DNA of 64,000 nt from Sepioteuthis lessoniana (GCA_963585895.1 OY757947.1:39959336-40023335); one strand, 5' to 3'. Positions 10,608-20,545 are shown, counted from the stretch's first letter. Program-made: numbers and translations. The notes: generated by a model from the letters alone, not told the origin.

Positions 10608-10640
10608 GTGTGTGTGTGTAATATATATATATATATTGTG
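10494..10640. repeat. (TA)n/(TG)n compound tract
   Basis: TA and TG tracts alternate with 'tgtatgtataatata' pieces, as seen near 9890-9950. Confidence 0.9.
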
Positions 10641-10659
10641 TGTGTGCGCGCGTCGGAAA

Positions 10660-10994
10660 AAAACAGAAAAATAAACGAGGTTTTCAACGGTTGATTTTAT
10701 TTGTTTAAATTACTTGCCAAAGTCAAACGTTTCGGTTTTCAAAAGTGAAACCATCAAACCCTCATCGGGGCGTATGAACAGTTGAATGAAAAGAAAAAAA
10801 AAAGTTAAATATCACATTTGTCTACCGATTTCATTTATTCCATAACACACTTGTCCCTATCAATGTTGCCCCGCTTCTTTTGATCCGTCAATCCGTTTGT
10901 TTACTCAAGTATAAACGATGAAGCCAAATTATTCTAAATAAAGGATTTTGTAACTTTTTAGCACTAATTTGACTCAATGAAATAAATTGAAAAA

Positions 10995-10997
<3 letters not shown>
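10660..10997. other. Unassigned sequence with a GAAACGTTTGAC box
   Basis: On the minus strand, 'cccgatgaggg' and 'accgaaacgtttgac' at about 10722-10769 resemble the paired boxes of SINE-X and PAL-H. No gene is recognised. Confidence 0.4.

Positions 10998-11026
<29 letters not shown>
10998..11026. repeat. (TA)n microsatellite
   Basis: A TA tract adjoins the inverted repeat that follows. Confidence 0.95.
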
Positions 11027-11027
<1 letters not shown>

Positions 11028-11029
<2 letters not shown>

Positions 11030-11322
11030 CTTTAAGAAAAAACAAAAACCGGTCAAATTAGGATTATAGATTTATTTCCATCCTGTTATGGGTTTTGATA
11101 TAAATCAAAAACACCAAGAAAACTAAAACTTCTTCAGATCTAATGGATAAAAAAAAAGAAAAAAAAGTTTTTTTTTTATCCATAAGATCTGAAGAAGTTC
11201 TGTTAGTTTTTTGTTATTTTTTTTTTTTTTTTTTGTGTTTTTGATTTATATCAAAACCCATAACAGGATGGAAATAAATTTATGATCCTAATGTGGCCGG
11301 TTTTTGTTTTTTCTTAAAGAAA
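11028..11322. repeat. ~295 bp inverted repeat (foldback element)
   Basis: The left arm (from 'tttaagaaaaaacaaaaacc' through 'ttatttccatcctgttatgg' and 'cttcttcagatct') is mirrored on the right ('agatctgaagaag', 'ccataacaggatggaaataa', 'ggtttttgttttttcttaaa'). The spacer is A/T homopolymer near 11147-11178. A single arm of the same family is at 20158-20265. It fits a non-autonomous foldback or head-to-head retroposon pair. Confidence 0.85.
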
Positions 11323-11333
11323 TTATTGCTCTG

Positions 11334-11448
11334 TAATGTTAGTTACATTGAGCTCTTTACCAGGAAAATTTAAATCTTCACTGTTGAATGATTTTTTTCG
11401 TCCTGATGGAATTACTCCCAACTCTGGTTTAACTGGGCCGAATAATAC
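11334..11448 (+). repeat. Dispersed repeat Y, downstream unit
   Basis: 'ccaggaaaatttaaatcttc' ... 'attactcccaactctggttt' recurs at 20268-20355 (+) and 15786-15890 (-). It follows the foldback arm here and at 20 kb, so both belong to one element. Confidence 0.7.
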
Positions 11449-11460
11449 ACACACACACAT

Positions 11461-11492
<32 letters not shown>
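11447..11492. repeat. (CA)n(TA)n microsatellite
   Basis: A dinucleotide tract. Confidence 0.95.
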
Positions 11493-11493
<1 letters not shown>

Positions 11494-11540
11494 CATTTTT
11501 TATACGCTTGGATATTTTACAAATAAATAATAAAGATAAA

Positions 11541-11792
11541 GTAAAGTTGTCTCCCTTTAGTCGAGAGTGACCCGAAGGCTCCCTTTTCGATAGCTACTAC
11601 ACCGAGTTTTAGGGGAGGGCGCTACTCCATTCCCTGGATTGCTCCACTTTACCCTTGATATGCACCTTACAATGCTGAGTGTTAAGCAAGGAGGTATCAA
11701 CTACCATTTTTTAAGTCTTTGGTATGACCCGACCTGGGATTGAACCTTAGTCTCCCGGACCATCGGCGAACACTCTACTCACTAGGCTAAAT
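11541..11792 (-). mobile_element. SINE-A
   Basis: A minus-strand copy with a B box carrying one substitution ('gattgaaccttagtctcc'). Confidence 0.85.
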
Positions 11793-11989
11793 ATAAAGTT
11801 CATCCCAAATCCATTCATAAAATGATCCCCATACATTTTTTTTCGCATCATAACACTAAAATAAAAATAAAAATAAAAATGGTTCTTTGCCTTAAAGGTC
11901 TTAGGGTTTGTATCGCCAAATTTTAAAATGAATTGGACTCTATAGAAAAATTCTTCGAATATCCTAAATCCTTTATGATAAGTGTTGGC

Positions 11990-12870
11990 CCTTAAAAAAT
12001 TGATATTACAACTAAATATGAAGTTTTTAGCTGTTTAAAATTATTGTGAACTTTATTAATACATTGGCTCTTAAAACATTAATATTGCAATTAAATATGG
12101 AGTCTGGAAACTTATTTAATGATCCTCGTATATCTTTAAAACGAAGTGTTATGATCAAGATGGGCATCAAGACAGTTCCTTAGCCTCCCTATAGTCCAGA
12201 CCTTGCTCCCTGTGACTTGTGGTTATTCCCTAAGCTCAGAGGCTGTCGTTATCAGACAATTGAGGAAATGAAAGAGGCTGTGAAATTTGGATTTGGGAAT
12301 AGGATGGGTTTTAAGATGTAAGGCTATGGAGTTAAAATCATTAAGGTGCATCGTAAGCCGTCTTGAAAGAGTTGTAATGGTAAGAGCAACATACGTATTA
12401 TTTTCTTTGGAGACACAGTCTCGCAAGGAACATTTGAACATATATATGACGTTTGTCCTATATATATATATATATCACTTGTAATGACTTATACTTAAGA
12501 TTTATTATCTAGTTTAGGTTTTTTGTTTTTATTTAAGACAGTCAACCTAATTGTCTCTTAAAGTTTATAGCGATTTAATATGAATTGTTTTCGTGTTTAA
12601 GATAATTGCAAACTTTTTGATAAATGGCCTCTTAAAATATTAAAACTATAAAGTGTTGATTTGTTTAAAATGATAGTGAAATGATTATTTTAGTGGCTCT
12701 TAAAACATTGATATTATAACTAAATATGAATTTTTTAGCTGTTTAAAATGATTGTGAACTTTATTAATTCATTGGCCCTTAAAACATTAATATTGCAATT
12801 AAATATAAAGTGTTTACCTGCTTAAAATAATTAGGAACTTTATTATCTTATGCTTAAAGCATTGGTTTCT
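11990..12870. repeat. Minisatellite K, degraded ~75-85 bp units
   Basis: Units of the form 'agctgtttaaaat' ... 'gtgaactttattaat' ... 'cttaaaacattaatattg' occur at about 11995-12115 and 12580-12850, and again at 20945-21073. A mariner scrap sits inside the array. Confidence 0.7.
12155..12283 (+). pseudogene. Mariner (DD34D) transposase scrap
   Basis: It translates to MGIKTVP, a stop, then PPYSPDLAPCDLWLFPKL and RGCRYQTIEEMKEAVK. This is the third catalytic Asp region of the same mariner family as 2782-3209. The TAG replaces one residue before the PPYSPDL box. It supplies the block deleted in the first copy, and placing it there gives 34 residues between the last two catalytic Asp. Confidence 0.88.
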
Positions 12871-12879
12871 GAAACAGGT

Positions 12880-13195
12880 TTCTGAAACAGGTACTACTAC
12901 CCACTTCTGATCAGAACCACGGAGCAATGATAGAAATAGAACTGGAGTCTCACCACCTGATAGATTATAGTTTCATACCCAGGACACTCTTTTTTTGTGT
13001 GTGTGAGATTATCCCACTCGGCTGGGATATTGTGCAACCAGCCAAAAGAATAAGATCCATGAGCCAAACAAACACTGGATGGATAATGACGCGTTTCGAT
13101 TTTACAAATGGACGAAGAGTGAATCGACTGGAAAACTGTAACAACAAGAAGGATAAGAATAATGCACGACTTTGAAGGAATAATGAATCAACTTT
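12880..13195. other. Unassigned sequence
   Basis: Short open frames on both strands show no family motif. Confidence 0.4.
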
Positions 13196-13199
13196 AATT

Positions 13200-13385
13200 A
13201 TTATCCTGCCAACGAATCCTAGAAGGAGCTGAGATTGTCCCTCGCAAAGGGGTAAAACCCTCCCGCCCCAAAAGCAATATTGCCAAATATCATACTAAAC
13301 CACATTCAGTATCAAGGCACTGGAGTTTTTGTTTTCATTACTCCCAGTTTCACTCTGACCCGGAGTGGTAGTCTCTGCAGTGCAT
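13200..13385 (+). repeat. Rep-D head, old copy
   Basis: It keeps 'gggtaaaaccctcccg', 'tactaaaccacattcag', 'ttactcccagtttcac' and 'ctctgacccggagtggta'. Confidence 0.65.
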
Positions 13386-13497
13386 AAAAAATTCATACTG
13401 TTTCCTGAATATCGTATTGTGGAATGTTTGAAATTTGTTGATACGAACATAAACTGACGTAATATATATTTATTCGTTCGTATATATGTAACATATT

Positions 13498-14058
13498 GAT
13501 CCCGGCCAAGCTGTCAAAATAGGAAATGCACCTGTGTAAATAACAGGTTCATCCGGTCGAGGAATATAACCTTGACTGTCGAGGGGTTGAATTGAGTGCG
13601 TAATTGTGACGCTCGCAGGAAGAAGAGTGGGTGTCAAATTATTATATAACCCCAGCGACAGGAAGTTCAGGTTAGTTGGAGATAAGATGCTGTAGAGAGA
13701 ACCAGCACCCAGTAGAGGGGGCCCTCAGGACCCTTGATTGAGCAGTTGAAGTTCAGATCAGTTGGAGAGAAGATGCTGGAATAAGGACCATGTCCTAGAG
13801 AGGCTGGGCCCCCAGGCCCCGGTTGAGCAGCCCAGGAGAACGGGAAAGAAACGCTGTTATGGCCTTAAGAGTGGGGGTCAATATGTTGCAGTTCTGTTCA
13901 GCCTCCAACCCACCTCTCACACAGTTAAACCTTTTGTAACCCTTTCGAACCCTTTCAAATAAAGTGAAAGGTATATTTTTCTAAAGAACTGTGTCGCTCG
14001 TTTTCATTGCGTCGTTGTGTTCTGCATGTATATGTGTATGTATTGTGTTCTTGGCTAT

Positions 14059-14064
<6 letters not shown>
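13498..14064 (+). mobile_element. LTR-2 solo LTR, full length
   Basis: It starts TGATCCCGGCCAAGC and ends CTATACAACA. It includes the polyadenylation signal AATAAAG at about 13959 and a CT/GC-rich R-like region. Residues near 13660-13735 and 13745-13805 are a diverged internal duplication ('gttggagataagatgctg' / 'gttggagagaagatgctg'). The (TA)n tract follows at once. Confidence 0.85.

Positions 14065-14119
<55 letters not shown>
14064..14119. repeat. (TA)n microsatellite
   Basis: A TA tract between LTR-2 and PAL-H. Confidence 0.95.
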
Positions 14120-14120
<1 letters not shown>

Positions 14121-14121
<1 letters not shown>

Positions 14122-14605
14122 CTAATCTAATATCTACCAGTATTCACGGTACCAGAAAAAAACATAAAAAACCTGCAAGGAACAAGAGATAAAAGTATCT
14201 CGAATCACCGCCCAGGGGAAAAAGAAAAAAGTTTTGGGTCAAAAAGAAAGAAAAGGCCAACCTCGTCCGACCCCTTGAAAAAAATCAAGGGATACGCAGT
14301 CAGTGGTCAAAAGAAAACCAAAAACCCTCTGTGAATCCTGCAATGCTACAATTACTAACGTACTCAACACAACACAAGTGGAGCCAATTATAAAATTAAC
14401 TTAAATCGCGAGTCGAAAATCTTCTACCAAAGTTTCACCTTCACGGATCATCAGGAAGCCTAAGTTCGACTAATTCTAAAGGAGAAATCGCTTTCTTTCA
14501 TTCACCAAAACCCACCTAGATTTCTCCTTTAGAATTAGTCGAACTTAGGCTTCCTGGTGATCCGATAAGGTGAAACTTTACTTGGAGATTTTCGACTCGC
14601 GATTT
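14121..14605 (-). mobile_element. PAL-H element with palindromic end
   Basis: About 280 bp of family-specific sequence ('ctaatctaatatctaccag', 'tctcgaatcaccgccc', 'gtggagccaattataa') precedes a ~200 bp inverted repeat (arms about 14404-14497 and 14514-14602). A second copy is at 53874-54312. Each arm carries a hammerhead-like motif, and the intact one reads on the minus strand. Hammerhead motifs and inverted terminal copies are known in Penelope-like retroelements, so PAL-H may be a non-autonomous relative. No RT or GIY-YIG coding is present. Confidence 0.75.
14412..14470 (-). ncRNA. Hammerhead-ribozyme-like motif (type I)
   Basis: On the minus strand, in order: GTCGAA (outer stem I), loop CTTAGG, CTTC (inner stem I), CTGATGA core, UCCGUGAAGGU (short stem-loop II), GAAAC core, UUUG, GUA cleavage triplet, GAAG (pairs CTTC), ATT, TTCGAC (pairs GTCGAA). 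All invariant core bases are present. Weak points are a U-U at the first stem II position and a two-base-pair stem III. I have not folded it computationally. Confidence 0.6.
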
Positions 14606-14608
14606 ACG

Positions 14609-14862
14609 TGACATTGGCGTAGCGGTTAGAGTGTTCGCCAATGGCCCGGGAGACCTGGGTTCAATCTCAGGTCGAGTCATACCAAAGACTCAAAAAATGG
14701 TACTTGATGCCTCCTTGCTTAACACTCAGCATTATAAGGTACGGATCAAGGGTAAAGTGGAGCAATCCTGGGAAAGGAGTAGCGCCCTTCCCTACACCTT
14801 GGTGTAGTAGCTATCGAAAAGGGAGCCTTCGGGTCACCCTCGACTATGGTCGCCAACTTTAC
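14609..14862 (+). mobile_element. SINE-A, best-preserved copy
   Basis: Intact A box (TGGCGTAGCGG), B box (GGTTCAATCTC, one change), body and 3' end 'ctcgactatggtcgccaact'. It abuts the PAL-H palindrome. Confidence 0.9.
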
Positions 14863-14864
14863 TT

Positions 14865-15743
14865 TTTATATATATATAACACTAATTACATCACGTAGAT
14901 TTGAAACAGAACGCTACCAACATAAACAAAACATTTCAGACTTTTTAAAAAAAAATTATACGCTCTGATGAAAATTGAATGTTTTCACATTTAGAAATAA
15001 AAAAAAAAAAATTTACCGTGGACAAATAAAACAAACAATAAATAAAATTATCCTATGAATGTTATATAGCCATAATGATAATTCAAATACAGGCAGTACG
15101 AACGAGTTTATTTCTTTCTACCTTGGCGACACGAGGAGAGAGACACAAATCATAAAAGCCTATACTAACCATATTATACTGACCCCCGCCCCACGCACGG
15201 CACATCTTGTGGTGTCTAAGATCTCAACTCATCTCTGCCGATAGAGACACAAACTGATCTGCTTTGATAAGATACGAAAAACCCAACCGCGCGCTTCAAC
15301 GGTCGAACCCCAACTACACGTCTTTTCAAAATCCTCAAATTCTCAGGAACATCTCTTCCAAGTACGACGCCAACCCCTCACTCAATCACTCCAACAGCTA
15401 TCCAGCCCTATTTCCTGTCTGTGTTTTTTTTTTTATAACAGTTGATGATTGTCATATCCTTCCCGCACGAGCGTAAGCGTGCACCATCTGACTATGGCAC
15501 CTGAACTAAGAGACACCGAGTAATTCAAAGCCTTACCAAACTAAATGATTAAATATAATTAACGAAAAATGATTGTTATAAAAAATTACCTTAATCATTA
15601 TCTTAATCATATAACATATAATGCCATGTAATTAGCGTTCCAAAGTTGTTGTTTTTTAATCCCAAATCATATGAATCTATCTAAATAGATATTGATAAAA
15701 GAATAGACTGATGTGATATAGATGTTTTTAAAATAAATTGTGT
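14865..15743. other. Unassigned sequence
   Basis: No repeat match within the window. Reading frames up to 70 residues show no known motif. Confidence 0.5.
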
Positions 15744-15746
15744 GTG

Positions 15747-15747
<1 letters not shown>

Positions 15748-15786
<39 letters not shown>
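15748..15786. repeat. (TA)n microsatellite
   Basis: A TA tract. Confidence 0.95.
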
Positions 15787-15787
<1 letters not shown>

Positions 15788-15890
15788 ACAATATTTAATC
15801 CAGTAAATCCGGAGTTGGGAACAATTCCGAGCAGGTCAATTAAAATATTCAAAAATACAATATTAAATTTAGGAAATCCCGGTCAAAAGC
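15786..15890 (-). repeat. Dispersed repeat Y, minus copy
   Basis: Reverse complement of the 'attactcccaactctggttt' unit near 11400 and 20330, diverged. Confidence 0.55.
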
Positions 15891-15934
15891 TTTATGCAAA
15901 TAAAATCCACAGAGCAAATAATTTTTTCAATATA

Positions 15935-16323
15935 TCATCATCATCATGTTGGGATATCCCTGACCCTCTCTCGCCACTTCTCCCTATCGCTCATCGCCTC
16001 TGGCAGGTCTTCAGGGCTACATCCCGTATCCTCACATAGCTGGTGTATGTATGTTCGAGCTGGTCGTCCTACTTTTGATCGGCCCATATGTGGGGGTCCA
16101 TAGGAGTACATCATTTATGAGCTCGTCCCTGCTTCTCCAGCAGTGTCCTGCGTGTCTGGTTCGTCTAACTTGGATAGTTTTCGTGATGGGAGGCAGGTGG
16201 CCGTATAGTTGGTGCCTTGTGGGGTGTTGCCGCCAGAACTTGTTCAATATTGCTCTCAACATTCTTGAGTAATTGCCGTCTAGTTTCTTTTCCAGCCGTT
16301 TTGTTAGCGTCCAAGTAGTGCAT

Positions 16324-16331
<8 letters not shown>
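15935..16331 (-). pseudogene. RTE-like retrotransposon 3' end
   Basis: It encodes from the TTWTLTKRLEKKLD-like part to the C-terminus, with a frame break after the RHAGHCWRSRDEL stretch region. The (ATG)n tail is at 15937-15950. The 5' truncation point abuts (TA)n. Confidence 0.85.
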
Positions 16332-16370
<39 letters not shown>

Positions 16371-16420
16371 GCTTTTAGTTGATCTGGCGCGTGTATATAT
16401 ATATATATATATATATATTA
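16327..16420. repeat. Paired (TA)n microsatellites
   Basis: TA tracts at 16327-16366 and 16395-16418. Confidence 0.95.
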
Positions 16421-16565
16421 AATACCCTGTCCTGTGGCAAAAGCTGCTTGGTAGCGCCAGGAGTGGTAGTACCGTCTTGAGCTACCGAAACTGTTTTATC
16501 AACCTAGTTGGCGGCTGATGAGGGCAGGGAATCGCACGTGTTTTCACACGTTGTATGATGAAAAA

Positions 16566-16567
<2 letters not shown>

Positions 16568-16616
<49 letters not shown>

Positions 16617-16640
16617 TGTGTGTGTGTGTGAGAGAGAGTG
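16568..16640. repeat. (TA)n(TG)n(GA)n compound microsatellite
   Basis: Adjacent TA, TG and GA tracts. Confidence 0.95.
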
Positions 16641-17009
16641 TTAGAGTGTCTGAGTGGGTACAATTCAATTGTAAGATGACCCACACGAATTAATCTCTCA
16701 ACAAACCATATCAACAAATATCCACTTTTTCACTTTGTCCAATTAAATATAAATCACAAAACAAACTTTGCCTTTTAATTAATGCATTATCACCTTCTTT
16801 TATCTAAATCTAAAATTAATAAACTTGCTATGAATCAATCCTAGAATTATTTCATGACCAATTATTTCTGGGATTGGAACTCCCACCCCAATAACATCGC
16901 AGAATTTCACACCAAAATTTTATTACCCCCACCACCACCTGATTGATAATTTACACATGAAGAACTCAACAAAAGGATTAACATAACCATGAAAAACAAA
17001 TCTCAAGCC

Positions 17010-17155
17010 AGTTTAATACTCTTGGGAAATGGATGACGTTCCTTATTCCCCCATCAGCGGTGTAAATAGAACTACTACTGTCCTTGACAAGGATGACTAC
17101 GGTATTAAATAACCCGCAAAGGTTTATGTGCCATCAAACCAAGAAAACAAAGCAT
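17010..17155 (+). mobile_element. SINE-B, 3' half
   Basis: Body 'ctcttgggaaatggatga' to the tail 'ggtattaaataacccgcaaa', then CAAAGAAA-like sequence. Confidence 0.7.
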
Positions 17156-17685
17156 ATCCATAAATCTCTTTCTGTAAGGCTTGAACTTGAATTTGATTAC
17201 GGGCCTTTGTTTTACTCTCAATTGAATTCCCTCATTTACAAAGAAATCGTCTTTATCTGTTGAGCAAGGCTCCTTCTCTCCCAGAATAGACAGAAGCCTT
17301 ATTTGCCGAGAAAGTTACTGTATTCCGAGTAAAGAATTTTTTCGACAGATTGGTAAACGACTTGAAGACAATTTTATCCGGAGACTATCCAGAATAGCCC
17401 TGTCTGTGTCGAACTCGTAGAGTAGGATATCGGCGCCGTCTTTATTTGCTCTTAGCCAGTGAATGACTTGACCCCTCTGACCCAACGTTACTCAGACTTT
17501 TCTCTTCGAAAATTTACAGGCCGAACGTTAGGAAAAAAAAACCGATAGTCTGATTTTTGCGACTCCTTCGTGAATGGCTTATAATAGCACCGACTTGGCA
17601 AACCGTTTTCTATACGGAAAACAGGAGCCAGTTATAAACAAGTTGTCTCCTCAATTCTGCGAATCGACCCAAACTATGGGGGGGA
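17156..17685. other. Unassigned sequence
   Basis: Read on the minus strand, GC and AATAAAG near 17440 would suit an LTR, but no second copy exists here to support it. Confidence 0.35.
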
Positions 17686-17687
17686 GG

Positions 17688-17797
17688 GTGTCCTCGTGGT
17701 GTAATGGTTAAAGCGATGGACTGCGAAATCGTAGTAAGCGAGTTCGAATTCCAGTCGCGCTATTACATTCACTTTCGGACAAATACTCTTAATAACT
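17688..17797 (+). mobile_element. SINE-B, tRNA-like 5' half
   Basis: A box GTGGTGTAATGG and B box GAGTTCGAATTCC are intact; the copy ends at 'cggacaaatactctt'. Confidence 0.8.
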
Positions 17798-17884
17798 AAC
17801 AAAGCGATAGTCACTTTATAAACGCTGACACAGAACTATCTGAGCTAAAAGTGGAAAAGTTGGTAAAAGACCTGATGAAAGGTT

Positions 17885-18112
17885 TCGACATGATTTCTTT
17901 GTTAAATAGTATATCAACCTTCGTGGACTATTTAATGCCAAATCTATCCATTAAAAAAACAGAAGTGATATTTAACCCATGGCTGGGGGAATAAGGGGGG
18001 TTATATCTTATCCAAGAGTATTAGTCCAAAAGCGAACGTAGTACTTCGACTGGAGTACGAACTCGCGTACCACGATGAAACAATTAGGCACGTTAGCCAC
18101 CACGCCAAGGGG
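17885..18112 (-). mobile_element. SINE-B, near full length
   Basis: Minus strand with tail, 'cccatggctgggggaataag' body and a B-box-like 'gagttcgtactcc'. Confidence 0.78.
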
Positions 18113-18170
18113 AATGCTCGTTATCCTTATCCTCCCAGCTATGGGTTAAATTGTACCGGTCTTTAGTGGA
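18113..18170 (+). mobile_element. SINE-B body fragment
   Basis: 'atcctcccagctatgggtta' only. Confidence 0.55.
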
Positions 18171-18229
18171 ATGTCTCGATACTGGTACACCTGAGGATCG
18201 ACAACGTGAAACTTATACCGCGAGATTAG

Positions 18230-18345
18230 TTTGTTTAACTTCGTTTAATGGCATATCAACCTTTAAGGGCTATGTAATACCAGATGACAAAGCTATCCCT
18301 GTAGAAGAAAAATAGTTGTGCTATTCAACCGACCATCATCATTTT
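18230..18345 (-). mobile_element. SINE-B 3' fragment
   Basis: Tail 'taatggcatatcaacc' and the start of the body. Confidence 0.65.
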
Positions 18346-18377
18346 ATCGAGCCACTAGCACGAATTTCCCACTTTCA

Positions 18378-19000
18378 AGGAGAATAGCTTTGGCAATAAA
18401 TAACCAACAAAGGTTGAAATTGTTACATAGCCACAATTAACGCTATGTGCGAAATAGACATATAATGTTCATAACAATAGAACATATAAAGAACATAGGA
18501 ATCTCGAAATTCGAAAACACGTAACGACTTCTTGTTCAGGTACGAAACCTTTTTATTAACTTTGAGTTAAAGGTTTCGAAATAAGGAGGAGAGACACAAT
18601 CTCGCAATGCTGTCTTATTCATCTGGCCCCTATCTCGTGCGGCACCCATGGTGCGCAAATTCGTCTCGTCTCAGCGAGCCCCAAAAGTCGAACCTCCCCT
18701 TTCGGCGTCTAGTTTTCAACTCTCCTAACTTTCTTTCAATTCTCCACAAACCTCTGCGCGCTTCCGGTGCGTGACGTCACTCGCATTCCGTCACCCGTTT
18801 CGTCTCGGACTATTGTGACATTTCTGAGTGACACCTTCACCCGCCCGCACGCGCCGGCGTTAACACCTGCATCAATGTTTGCACCTAACTAACCCATGTG
18901 CTGAGCCGAAAGGTTCTCAGTCTGACTAAACCCAAAGGCATGAACCGAAATCCCTCGGCTATTATATTACAATATGCCATTAAACAAAGAAACCAAACCA
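18378..19000 (+). mobile_element. SINE-B tail split by LTR-1
   Basis: The tail starts 'ctttggcaataaataacc' ... 'aaaggttgaaat' at 18398-18420 and resumes 'atatgccattaaacaaagaa' at 18972. LTR-1 sits between. Confidence 0.8.
18421..18971 (-). mobile_element. Solo LTR-1, complete and uninterrupted (551 bp)
   Basis: On the minus strand it runs TGTAATATAATAGCC ... GGCTATGTAACA. The flanks aaat and atat fit a 4 bp duplication of ATAT in the SINE-B tail with one later change. It shows the full LTR that the 637-1425 copy carries in two pieces. The GC-rich CG-containing centre contrasts with the AT-rich surroundings. Confidence 0.87.
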
Positions 19001-19138
19001 AACTATGGGACTCGTCGTGGTTAACAGGCTGAGACATCTTAGCGAGCTCGAAATCTAGTTGCGCAGTTACGTTCATTTTCAGACTAATATTCTTGGAAAA
19101 GGCATGAACTCACTTATTTTCCTTAGCAACACGTTAAA
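19001..19138 (+). mobile_element. SINE-B, diverged 5' part
   Basis: Head 'gactcgtcgtggttaacagg' and body 'cttggaaaaggcatgaac', with decayed boxes. Confidence 0.6.
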
Positions 19139-19141
19139 TGC

Positions 19142-19472
19142 TTGGAAAAAATGATGCATCACATAGACGCTGACTAAGCGTATGAAGAAGAATCTTGACG
19201 GTAATTGCACAAGAATGCTGTGAACTATATTGAACAAATCCTGGAAGTAACACCCACAAAAAGCGTTTGTACGGCCACCAACCTCCCATCTCAAAAACCA
19301 TCCAAATAAGACGAACAAAACATGCGGGACACTGCTGGGGAAAGTAAGTACGAACTTATAAGTGACGTTCTCCGATGGATCCCTTCATCAGGATGAGCAA
19401 GTGTTCGTCGACCATCTAAAACATGTCTACAACAGCTCTGCGCGGACACAGAATGTAGTCTAGAATGTACCA
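19142..19472 (+). pseudogene. RTE-like 3' region, decayed
   Basis: Plus strand shows the W/IDAD-like, KKNLDGNCTRML, NKSWK-like, RRTKHAGHCW-like and QQLCADTECS-like order, with frameshifts and no (ATG)n tail. Confidence 0.75.
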
Positions 19473-19756
19473 TATTCCGTTTATATCAAAAAGTTTCAGA
19501 AAATTTCATTTTCTAGGACAATATTCTGGTTGGTGCGTACATCACTTGTTAGTATGGTCAAAATTTAATCTCTTGCATAATTCCCAGTGGACCACCTTTC
19601 CTACCCAGTTATGCCTACTTCTGCATTCCTTTAGAGCTAGTTAGAAGCATTCGCTAATATGATTAACAATTTTATTTCTCTCTTCACATAATCTACTGTT
19701 CCGATGCTCTTGTGTATTATCCATTTTCGTCTTTGATATATATATATATATATATT

Positions 19757-20110
19757 GTCATCCAAAGACAGACTGTTTCGTTGTATCACAACTCTTCAGT
19801 ATGACTAGACTTGAAGCTGGGATCGAAACCCGCCCAACTTTACGTTAGGCTTTGTATCTTACCGCTCAGCCACCAGGTGACATACGTCAGCTCGGGAATT
19901 ATAAGGCATTATGTAGTAGCTTTTGTTTGTTTACATTTTGCCTTACCGGATACCAGATTGCTCTATTCATTAGAAGAGTTTTGCATTATACGAGCGAGCG
20001 ACAGCCGTTAATTCCTTCGCTAGAGTGCTCAATTTCCGGTGTGGGAAGGAGCGTGTATATTGTTATCCACAGACAGACTGTTTCATTGTATCACAACTCT
20101 TCGAGGACAG
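19757..20110 (-). mobile_element. SINE-E, minus strand, with partial second copy
   Basis: Minus strand: A box 'ggtggctgagcggtaag' near 19862-19877 and B box 'gggtttcgatcccagc' near 19817-19832. The 'gacagactgtttcgttgt' end at 19767 is repeated at 20072-20089, showing a second partial copy. A (TA)n tract precedes it. Confidence 0.75.
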
Positions 20111-20142
20111 GAACAAAATCAATTAATGACATTCTGTTCTAT

Positions 20143-20360
20143 TATATATATATATATTTTTTTTTTCTTTAAGAAAAAAAACAAAGACTGGTTACTTTAC
20201 GATTATAAATTTATTTCCATCCTGTTTTGTGTTTCTGATGTAAACCAAAAACACGAAGGAAAATATAACAGGAAAATTTAAATGTTCAGTTTTTGAATGA
20301 TTTTCTTGTCCTGAAGGAATTACTCCCAACTCTGGTTTAACAAGACCGGATAATGTCTCT
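20143..20360 (+). repeat. Dispersed repeat Y, single-arm copy
   Basis: It contains 'tttatttccatcctgtt' and 'aattactcccaactctggtt', the arm and downstream unit of the element at 11028-11448 without the second arm. Confidence 0.7.
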
Positions 20361-20399
20361 CTCTATATATATATATATTAAATCGGGCGGCAGATTAAA

Positions 20400-20545
20400 T
20401 AAACTACCTGGATATTGAACCTCTTTTTTTTCTAATGTCTGATTCGATGTTTTTATCCCAAAGCCATCACCAAGGACGTTTTGTTTGCCGAAAAATTGGT
20501 CAGCTGTATCAGAAGTGTCCGGAGTGAAAGCATTGTCCTGAAAGT
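20400..20545 (-). other. Open frame behind a splice-acceptor-like site, unproven
   Basis: On the minus strand, a pyrimidine-rich 'cttactttcag' near 20545 is followed by ~45 sense codons of mixed composition (DNAFTPDTSDTADQFFG ... GDGFGIKTSNQ). A CAG/GTAGTT donor-like site lies near 20415. I recognise no family. Short open stretches also occur by chance. Confidence 0.2.
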
